DNA from: Streptomyces sp. WM6378
GTDB lineage: Bacteria > Actinomycetota > Actinomycetes > Streptomycetales > Streptomycetaceae
DNA: 64,000 nt
Assembly: GCF_001279695.1 (NCBI RefSeq)
Contig: NZ_LGDD01000081.1
Location: 1 to 64,000 of the forward strand
Direction: 5' to 3'
Positions 58,537 to 64,000 of the stretch are shown piece by piece. Every line of letters begins with the position of its first letter. Position 1 is the first letter of the stretch. Under the pieces are notes generated by a model, which worked only from the letters and a program-made list of their open reading frames with translations, was not told the DNA's origin and did no database searches. The position numbers were made by a program, and so were the translations under genes.

Positions 58537-59445
58537 CTACCGGCCCCGTCGGCAGTACTCACGGGTCAAGACCCGCAATGCGGCGGGAACCGAGGGGCTA
58601 GCGGAGTCACGCAGGACTGCCGGGCCCTTGGCGATCGCCGCATCCGCGGTGAGTATCTCCAGGGTGACAAAAGCCCGGATGAACGCACGGTGCGCCGGCG
58701 GTACGAGGGTCGGCAGCGTCTTGCTGTCGAGCAGGTCCCGGCGGGCCTGGTTCAGCGCCTGCTGCAGCATCGTTCGTGTTCCCGGAGTGTCGCGCCCCTG
58801 CTCAAGGTCCTCGCGGGAGACGTCGTGCTCTTTGAGGGTCTGCTCGGGAAGCCCAAGTCGCCCCTCGTCCAAGTCCTCGGCGAGGTCGCACACGAAGTCG
58901 AGGCGCTGACTGCCGTCGATGTAGGACCGGCAGGAACGCCGGACTTGAGCCGCATCCGCGTCCGGCGACACGAGGAGGCCGGCTACGAGCATGAACGCCG
59001 GCAACGAGTAGGCGTCGACATAGTGCTGGTAGTCCGTCTCGTCTGTGAAGCCCACGAAGTCCCGGTCCATGGGAGCCCCGGCGAGGAACTCCTCGACGTG
59101 GGTCCGCAACTGTGGGTGGGCGGCGATGGTGTGGAGCACGGGACGGAGTACGGGATGTGAGCTCTCCCCAGTCGTCAGGCCACGGCGGACCTCCTCCTCC
59201 CACTCGGCATATGCGTCATCGGCAGGCGAGGGCATGGGAGTGGCGTCGAGCAGTGTGTCGGTGTGATGCATGAACGCGACAGCAGCGATGACGTGCGGTA
59301 CGAGAACTGGCGGCAGCAGCAGACGTATTGCCACGTATGTGTGCCGACGATAGCCAGCAACGAGGCCACGTTGCTGGGTGTAGTCGTGCCTCAACTGCGG
59401 GCTGTTGATGCCGGCGGTATCGAGGGTCTTGTTCCATGTGCGCAT
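58537..59445 (-). CDS. squalene/phytoene-synthase-like enzyme
   Basis: A 302-residue protein; ATG 59445 after GGGAGATC. It carries both Asp-rich sites of head-to-head prenyl synthases: FMHHTDTLLDATPMP (D-x-x-x-D, about residue 64) and QRLDFVCDLAEDLDEGRLGL (D-x-x-x-D at about residue 190, followed by G-R-x-x-x-P). YIDGSQRLDF before it corresponds to the Q-L-T-N-I-x-R-D helix. It would join two prenyl diphosphates. It is convergent with the PAP2-like gene, so both ends of the second locus carry isoprenoid-type proteins. Confidence 0.82.
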   Translation of the reverse strand: MRTWNKTLDTAGINSPQLRHDYTQQRGLVAGYRRHTYVAIRLLLPPVLVPHVIAAVAFMHHTDTLLDATPMPSPADDAYAEWEEEVRRGLTTGESSHPVLRPVLHTIAAHPQLRTHVEEFLAGAPMDRDFVGFTDETDYQHYVDAYSLPAFMLVAGLLVSPDADAAQVRRSCRSYIDGSQRLDFVCDLAEDLDEGRLGLPEQTLKEHDVSREDLEQGRDTPGTRTMLQQALNQARRDLLDSKTLPTLVPPAHRAFIRAFVTLEILTADAAIAKGPAVLRDSASPSVPAALRVLTREYCRRGR

Positions 59446-59504
59446 GCCGACGATCTCCCTGCGGGTGGATGGTTGAGCCCCGAGCCTAGTTCTCTCCCGT
59501 CGGC

Positions 59505-59948
59505 TCACCGGGAACGGATGATGCGCAGTCCGGCGAAATCCTGCGGCTCGGCCTCACTACCGCCCAAGATGAAGGCCAGCGGTAGCACCACGACTCCGAA
59601 GAGGAAACCTCCCAGCCACCGGGCCACGGCCTGGTGCACCCGGGGCCGGCCGCCGTCTGCGCGGCGGACGACGCGGGTGCCGACGAGCGCCTTTCCCACG
59701 CTTCTGTGCGCCAGGCAGACCATAACCACGTGGTTGAGGAAGGATGCGATGAGCGCGCCGACCGCGAAACCCGCCAGCAGTTCACTGCCCACGGCGCCGG
59801 AGGCGCCAAGGATTCCGCTCTCGCGTACCCCCACGTAGACGACTGCCGACACCAATCCGCAGCCCGAAAAGAACACTCCATCTATCACGGCCGAGGCATA
59901 GCGGCGCCCCAGACCTGCCGTGTTGTCGACGTGCGCGACCGCGCTCAT
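59505..59948 (-). CDS. RDD-family membrane protein
   Basis: A 147-residue protein; ATG 59948 after a GGGGGGA site. Typical RDD layout: N-terminal R-Y-A-S-A-V-I-D-G helix (GLGRRYASAVIDGVFFSGCG), a second hydrophobic segment (GFAVGALIASFLNHVVMVCL) and then AHRSVGKALVGTRVVRRADG, a G-K-x-x-x-G-x-R-V motif, and a final membrane segment. Function of the family is unclear; some act in ion tolerance. It lies 60 bp upstream of the synthase-like gene on the same strand. Confidence 0.82.
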   Translation of the reverse strand: MSAVAHVDNTAGLGRRYASAVIDGVFFSGCGLVSAVVYVGVRESGILGASGAVGSELLAGFAVGALIASFLNHVVMVCLAHRSVGKALVGTRVVRRADGGRPRVHQAVARWLGGFLFGVVVLPLAFILGGSEAEPQDFAGLRIIRSR

Positions 59949-59998
59949 GTTGTGTTCCCCCCTCAGTCCGTACTCCGCCACACCGTACCCATCGCTGT

Positions 59999-60051
59999 CG
60001 ATTGCTCGCCGGCAGGGGAGAGCCGTCGGCTCGCCTGCCGGCGAGCAATCG
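59999..60051. repeat. 18-bp-arm inverted repeat
   Basis: Perfect 18-bp arms CGATTGCTCGCCGGCAGG and CCTGCCGGCGAGCAATCG around a 17-nt loop which itself contains GAGCC/GGCTC. It is between the RDD start (59948) and the end of the Nudix gene (60101), both on the minus strand. It may terminate the Nudix transcript; the long AT-containing outer arm could also be a protein site. Confidence 0.6.
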
Positions 60052-60100
60052 GTTCCTGAGTTGGTGCCTCAAGACTATGGAATGGACACGGAAGAGGGGG

Positions 60101-60535
60101 TTACCAGGCCGTGGGGGTGGTCAGCTCGGAGAAGGGCTGGCGGGGAGCCCGGGGAAGGCCGAACTGCCGACGGGCCTCGTGGACGGCGGCGAGTTGGTCT
60201 GCAGTAGCCGGTTCCCAGTCGAAGAGTTCCGTGGCTTGTTCTCGGGTGGCCAGAATGCGGGTGTAGGTGTGGCCGGTGGCCGGATCGGGCTGTGCGGGGC
60301 CGACGTTGGTGAGTGCTGCGGCGTAGCGCAGGTATCCGCGCTGCATGCCGGGACCGGTGACGTATCCCAGGAGTAGGGGGCTCCCGATACGGGCAACTGC
60401 CTCCGCTTCGGCTTCGCGACGCAGGGTAGAGGCGGGGTCGTCCTGGTCCTGCACCTCGGGGGCACCGCCGGGCAGGATGGCGACTCCGGTGTGGGGTTCG
60501 AGGAGGACGAGGACGCGCCCGTGGTGGCGATGCAA
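60101..60535 (-). CDS. Nudix-like hydrolase, uncertain start
   Basis: About 144 residues of a Nudix-like domain: GRVLVLLEPHTGVAILPGGA-PEVQDQDDPASTLRREAEAE, where G-G-A-x-E and R-R-E-A-E-A-E-A replace the usual G-x5-E-x7-R-E-x-x-E-E box, so the second Glu of the metal site is retained in weakened form. No ATG or GTG starts the frame: the only nearby candidate is a TTG at 60535 with no clear ribosome site. The frame continues upstream through a palindrome at 60603-60624 and into the preceding gene. It may be truncated. Confidence 0.55.
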   Translation of the reverse strand: MHRHHGRVLVLLEPHTGVAILPGGAPEVQDQDDPASTLRREAEAEAVARIGSPLLLGYVTGPGMQRGYLRYAAALTNVGPAQPDPATGHTYTRILATREQATELFDWEPATADQLAAVHEARRQFGLPRAPRQPFSELTTPTAW

Positions 60536-60602
60536 GCCGGGGCTGATCTCGGCGCGTGGCGCGGGAATCCCGATCCTGCGGCCTCTGACTTCGGCTCTGA
60601 TC

Positions 60603-60624
60603 GCGGGAACGGTGCCGTTCCCGC
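60603..60624. terminator. palindrome at end of DUF3592 gene
   Basis: Perfect 10-bp arms GCGGGAACGG / CCGTTCCCGC with 2-nt spacer, ending at the stop codon of the DUF3592 gene (60624). It is a compact hairpin on either strand and probably terminates that gene. Confidence 0.5.
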
Positions 60625-61061
60625 TACTGGAACAGCACCGACACGTCGATCCACAGGAGCACGGCGAGCGCGGCGGCGACGCCGAGCGCGGCGCAGCCCG
60701 GCACCAGCACCGGCGCGAGGTCGTCACGGCCTGCGACCGTGGCCGTACGCTGGGGGTCCGCCGGGTCGTAGTGGACGGTGGCGCGGTATCCGACTTGGGT
60801 GTACGGGGCCACGGCGTCCTCGGTGTAAGTGACGCGCTGGCCTTCCCCGGTCACGAACGCGAAAATGTGGTAGCGGGACCCATCCATGTCGGTGGAGTTC
60901 GAGGCGATGTCCCGGACCTCGATGCACTCGGCCACGGCGGCCTTGCCGTGCACGACGACCCGACGCATCCGCAGGAGCCGCCGCACGAGATAGGCGAGCA
61001 GCGAGGCCAGGCCGATGGTCGGCAGCACCAGCAGTGCCACGATGGTCAGCGTCTCCGTCAT
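60624..61061 (-). CDS. DUF3592 membrane protein
   Basis: A 145-residue protein: an N-terminal membrane helix (TIVALLVLPTIGLASLLAYL), a basic cytosolic stretch, a beta domain (VAECIEVRDIASNSTDMDGS then VTYTEDAVAPYTQVGYRATV-HYDPADPQ) and a C-terminal membrane helix (AALGVAAALAVLLWIDVSVL). The Y-x-V-G-x-x-V-x-V-x-Y-D-P-x-x-P block is characteristic of DUF3592. Function unknown. Confidence 0.78.
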   Translation of the reverse strand: MTETLTIVALLVLPTIGLASLLAYLVRRLLRMRRVVVHGKAAVAECIEVRDIASNSTDMDGSRYHIFAFVTGEGQRVTYTEDAVAPYTQVGYRATVHYDPADPQRTATVAGRDDLAPVLVPGCAALGVAAALAVLLWIDVSVLFQ

Positions 61062-61290
61062 GCGTCCGTACCTTTGACGATCTTTGGGCCCTGGGTGAAT
61101 GCAGAGCACGACGATGTTGGCCCGCCCAGGACCGTACGAGAGAGTAGAAGGATCTGGTCCGCTTCCCGGAAGGGCTCCCGCCAGGCTGTCCCCCCCCGCT
61201 CCCCGTAGAGAGCCCGCCCTGTATCCCGCCCATGTGCTGTACCCAGTTTGCCCGGTAGTACCGCAAGCACCTTGAGCGTGCTATTTGCCC

Positions 61291-62820
61291 TCACCCTGCA
61301 GTGATCCCAAGCCCGGTGGCCCGGAAGAAGCCGTGGGGGGAGCCGAGTTGGATGCCCTTCGCGACGAGGCCCTCAGGATCGGTGAGGCCGCGGGCGGCAA
61401 GTTCACCGACGATGAGCGCGGCCACCTCACCGGGAGTGCTTTCGGTCGGCTTCTTGAACTCGGCCTTCCAGCGGCGTCCCGACTGTTCCCAGCCGAGCGC
61501 ACTCATCTCGATCGCATCGTCGGCGAGGCCGCCTGTACGGCTGCCGATGCGGAGCAGGATGCCCTTGGTCGTGTCGAAGGCGAAGGAGAGGCCGCCGCTG
61601 ATGCCGCTGCCGGCGATCGTGAAGGTCACCTTCTTGCCGGGTTGTTGGACGGGGAGCTGCTCGATCCACGTGCTCAGCAGTGTCTCCAAGGCTTCTTGAA
61701 GGTGCGGCAGGGTCAGCGCCAGTCGGCCTCCCGGCAGGTACTCCGCCGTGTCACCCGGCCCGGAGAGGACGAGTTGCCAGTTGTAGGGCAGCAGCGGGAA
61801 GTCGCTGGGGCCGCCCGGCCCCGCAGCCGGTCCTCCGTGCTCGAATGTCGACAGTTCCTGATCTTCGAGTTGTTCGGCGGGGCTGGTCTCGATCCAGACG
61901 TGCCGAAGGTCCGCCCGCAGGCGCAGGACCCGCGCCTCGGTGCCGGAGTTCCTCCAGCGGACATCTGGCCCGTTCGGACCGCCACCGAGGAGGGTCGGTT
62001 CGCCGATGGCGCCGCAGACGGCCCGGAAGATCTCACCGAAGATGAACCGGCGTCGTTCCAGGTCCGGGGCGTCGGTGAAACGGTACAGGTGCAGGCGGTT
62101 GTAGTTGTCACGCTGACCAGCAGGACCGAGGAAGACCACCTCGCCGTCCCTGTCGGCGGTCCGGACAAGGGCTCGGGCCTGTGCTTCGTCGAACTCGGCG
62201 GACCAGGTCGGCGTCTTGGTGATGCATTGTTCGATGGCCGAGCGGTCGCACATTCCGGTGGCGTCATCGTGCAGCAGGGGCACAAGAGCCGCGATTACAG
62301 GGGGGAAGTCCGATGGGAGATGTTGGGCCTGGTGCTCGACGGGCTGGACGGACACCCAGGCACGCCGCTGGTTGCTCTGCAGGAGCATGGTGCGCTCCTC
62401 GGACTGCCAGCGCAGACCAAAACCGTCGGCGGCCGCCAGCACGGGCGTGGGCCGGCCGATCCCCGAGAGTATTTCGGCTAGTTCCTGCAGGGCTGCTGCC
62501 CGTTCTGCCGGAGTTGCCTGGAAGCCGAACTCGATGAGCGGCAGTCGCGCGCGGCCGAAGTGCGGGCTCTTGGGGATTCGTGTGTCGAAGAACAGTTCCG
62601 GACCGAGGGAGGCGTGCAGTTCGGTGGGTTCCAGGCCGACGACGAGGAGGTCGGCGAACTCCCGCCGGATTTTCCAGTCCGGGTGCCCATCCACCAGGCG
62701 CTCCACGGCGTCGCGGGTCCAGCACCCGTTGGTGTCGTGCAATATCTGTGCGTGCCGCAGAGTGGATGCCCGGCTGGTCACCCAGCCGACCGTGTTCGAG
62801 GTGTTCATACAGCGGATCAT
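61291..62820 (-). CDS. hypothetical protein
   Basis: A 509-residue soluble protein. The ATG at 62820 has GGAGG 8 bases before it; an in-frame ATG 12 bases later is an alternative. The sequence looks fully coding (SLGPELFFDTRIPKSPHFGR; LLLQSNQRRAWVSVQPVEHQ; GGLSFAFDTTKGILLRIGSR), and the C-terminal third, with AIEMSALGWEQSGRRWKAEF then VAALIVGELAARG, resembles T3SS/YbjN-chaperone-like TY-Chap domains only distantly. No motif suggests an enzyme. It is isolated, with 220-bp gaps on both sides. Confidence 0.6.
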   Translation of the reverse strand: MIRCMNTSNTVGWVTSRASTLRHAQILHDTNGCWTRDAVERLVDGHPDWKIRREFADLLVVGLEPTELHASLGPELFFDTRIPKSPHFGRARLPLIEFGFQATPAERAAALQELAEILSGIGRPTPVLAAADGFGLRWQSEERTMLLQSNQRRAWVSVQPVEHQAQHLPSDFPPVIAALVPLLHDDATGMCDRSAIEQCITKTPTWSAEFDEAQARALVRTADRDGEVVFLGPAGQRDNYNRLHLYRFTDAPDLERRRFIFGEIFRAVCGAIGEPTLLGGGPNGPDVRWRNSGTEARVLRLRADLRHVWIETSPAEQLEDQELSTFEHGGPAAGPGGPSDFPLLPYNWQLVLSGPGDTAEYLPGGRLALTLPHLQEALETLLSTWIEQLPVQQPGKKVTFTIAGSGISGGLSFAFDTTKGILLRIGSRTGGLADDAIEMSALGWEQSGRRWKAEFKKPTESTPGEVAALIVGELAARGLTDPEGLVAKGIQLGSPHGFFRATGLGITAG

Positions 62821-63040
62821 GTCAGTCGCCTCCGACATCACACCGCCTACCTGGAAGCCTCCGACCGGCCGGTCAGCGCCGAGTGCGAGCCCTGGCACGA
62901 CCTGATCACCGGCATCGCCGTTCCGCGCTGCCGTGCACGACGTCGCCGACCGCCTGCGGTCGATGCGCCCGCCGCGTAACGCAATGCAGGCCCCGCTGGT
63001 CGCCCGAGGCGACGTCAGCAGGGCCTGTGTGTACGACAGG

Positions 63041-63376
63041 TCAGACCGCGGGAAGCGGGTCTGCGGTGCCCGGGTACGGGCCGTAGGTCTCGTCGCAGTC
63101 GCTCCTCCCTGCGAGCATGACCACCAGCCAGATGACGCCGATCAGCGGGGCGAAACTGAGCAGGCACCACCATCCCGAGCGGCTGGTGTCGTGGAGCCGA
63201 CGGACGGTCACGGCCAGGTTCGGCAGAACTGTCGCGAGCGTGTAGATGAGCACGGGCGGATATGGCGCATGCAGATCCCAGCAAGTCGCTTGCGAGGAGG
63301 CGAAGTTGATGGTCGTCTGGCGACGAAGGCGGCGCGCTTCGAAGGCGCGCGATGCGACGACGTTGGGAGGCGTCAT
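63041..63376 (-). pseudogene. DUF805 membrane protein, C-terminal part
   Basis: The C-terminal 70 residues are a good match to DUF805: LIYTLATVLPNLAVTVRRLH-DTSRSGWWCLLSFAPLIGVI, then LAGRSDCDETYGPYPG, in place of the usual V-R-R-L-H-D-T-G-R-S-G-W-W and N-x-Y-G-x-x-P. The preceding sequence to the ATG at 63376 (SRAFEARRLRRQTTINFASS) does not resemble the expected first membrane helices, so the 5' end seems lost. The ATG overlaps, in antisense, the start of the peptide gene. Confidence 0.55.
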
Positions 63377-63485
63377 GGGCGGCAGCCGCGGTGATCAGGA
63401 CGGGCAGGTAGGCGGGGACTCATCGAGCCCGGGCGACCCCGGGAACCCGATGCCGGCCCCCGAGCCGGAGCCGGATGATGACTGA
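63375..63485 (+). CDS. small acidic peptide, possible RiPP precursor
   Basis: A 36-residue peptide with a strong GGGAGG site 6 bases before ATG 63375, read MGGSRGDQDGQVGGDSSSPG-DPGNPMPAPEPEPDDD. It is acidic, with Asp/Ser/Gly and a Pro-Glu tail. Its stop overlaps the start of the methyltransferase (ATGACTGA), so the two are coupled. In actinobacterial ATP-grasp (graspetide) systems a short peptide rich in acidic residues and Ser/Thr precedes the maturation enzymes; this one is shorter than usual, so precursor status is a guess. Confidence 0.45.
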   Translation: MGGSRGDQDGQVGGDSSSPGDPGNPMPAPEPEPDDD

Positions 63486-64000
63486 TGCCCCTGCGGAGGA
63501 CCGGCTGGCAAGCCTGGCCGCGGAGTTGCGCGCCGAGTGCGCGGCCGAGATCGACTGCCGGACAGTGGGGCATTTCAATCACCGGCCGTGGCTGCGGCAG
63601 ACCTTCCTGAAGGTGCCGCGCGAGTACTTTGTACCGGACCAGGTGTGGTGGCCGACGCCGCGCGACGACGGACTCCACCATGTGATCGACCGTCGTGAAC
63701 GGCCCCGTGCCTGGCTCAAGGGGGTCTACCGGCCCCGCGCATCCCTGATCACGCAGGTCGCCGACGGCGCAGTGCTACCGGAGGACGGGCCCACGGACGC
63801 GCCGTTCACGAGCGCCGTGTCCTGCTCGGCAGTCGTCGTCGACATGCTGCACTACCTCGACCCCGGGCCCGACGACACCGCACTGGAGATCGGCACCGGT
63901 TCGGGCTACAGCACCGCGATCCTGGCGCACCGGGTCCGGCCCGAGAGCCTGGTGACGATCGAGATCGACGAGCAGCTCGCTGATCGCGCCCGCAAGGCGC
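63478..64000 (+). CDS. PCMT-type methyltransferase of ATP-grasp peptide systems (cut by window edge)
   Basis: The first 174 residues of a protein-isoaspartate-methyltransferase-like enzyme. HFNHRPWLRQTFLKVPREYF-VPDQVWW, then KGVYRPRASLITQVADG and SAVSCSAVVVDMLHYLDPGP lead into the SAM motif TALEIGTGSGYSTAILAHRV. V-P-R-x-x-F-V-P-D ... V-Y-x-x-x-x-L-x-T-Q ... S-S/C-S are the marks of the methyltransferase subfamily found beside ATP-grasp peptide ligases. Such enzymes can form aspartimide or methyl ester on graspetides. The ATP-grasp gene would be expected to the right of the window. Confidence 0.78.
   Translation, partial: MTDAPAEDRLASLAAELRAECAAEIDCRTVGHFNHRPWLRQTFLKVPREYFVPDQVWWPTPRDDGLHHVIDRRERPRAWLKGVYRPRASLITQVADGAVLPEDGPTDAPFTSAVSCSAVVVDMLHYLDPGPDDTALEIGTGSGYSTAILAHRVRPESLVTIEIDEQLADRARKA

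Noticed and set aside
63246..63374. Longer peptide start for the acidic peptide upstream of the methyltransferase
   Set aside because: The extra residues are basic and antisense to the DUF805 fragment. ATG 63375 has the strong GGGAGG site.
1..64000. CRISPR arrays, tRNA or rRNA genes
   Set aside because: No regularly spaced repeats and no cloverleaf or rRNA-like sequence noticed. A covariance-model search would be needed to exclude them fully.

Overview
The window is very GC-rich actinobacterial DNA with almost pure G/C third codon positions, frequent GTG and TTG starts, ATGA and GTGA stop-start overlaps, and typical Streptomyces families (XRE-DUF5753 and MmyB-type regulators, class E sortase, Y-family polymerase-like protein, MAB_1171c-type membrane proteins). 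It contains no ribosomal, tRNA or core housekeeping genes, and it is rich in orphan families, broken genes and transposase remnants. This fits a Streptomyces chromosome arm, integrated element or large linear plasmid; I cannot tell which.

Layout. (1) 1-6.2 kb: a RiPP-like locus with YcaO, TfuA, an HExxH-type putative peptide hydroxylase, two 2OG-Fe(II) oxygenase paralogues plus a third that has lost its likely metal ligands, two methyltransferases, and a small protein on the divergent strand that could be the precursor. (2) 6.2-8.8 kb: two divergent XRE regulators, one coupled to an extra peptide deformylase. (3) 8.8-15.4 kb: a minus-strand run of MFS exporter, ATP-grasp ligase, lone PTS EIIC, lipoprotein, small protein and GT2 glycosyltransferase, followed upstream by a secreted SH3-like protein. 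(4) 16-29.5 kb: accessory DNA with a TnpC-like (DUF6262) gene and its truncated partner, four members of an uncharacterised protein family with unusual inverted repeats in their promoters, and a truncated lasso-cyclase-like gene abutting a truncated zinc-finger gene. (5) 29.9-33.9 kb: a LexA-box-preceded operon headed by a catalytically degenerate Y-family polymerase-like protein, then a PlsC-like acyltransferase and an ATP-dependent DNA ligase. (6) 33.9-43.2 kb: a DciA/DUF721-like protein with C-terminal repeats, a plasmid-type winged-helix protein, a class E sortase with an LPQTGA-ending surface protein that has no membrane anchor, a regulator with ACAATTGT palindromes upstream, and PQQ-propeller and zinc-ribbon membrane proteins. 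(7) 43.9-59.9 kb: two related loci combining XRE regulators, ImmA/IrrE metallopeptidases and MAB_1171c-type membrane proteins with an FAD monooxygenase, a P450, a PAP2-like protein and a squalene/phytoene-synthase-like enzyme. A near-identical immA duplication, a tandem MmyB fusion, an IS1380 remnant and a type III PKS pseudogene lie between them. (8) 60-64 kb: Nudix, DUF3592, an orphan protein, a DUF805 fragment and, at the right edge, a PCMT-type methyltransferase of the kind found in ATP-grasp peptide (graspetide) systems.

The two most promising systems are the YcaO-TfuA-hydroxylase locus at the left edge and the repressor/protease/membrane-protein/terpenoid-enzyme region at 44-59.5 kb. 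Functions are inferred from motifs read by eye; no database search was possible.
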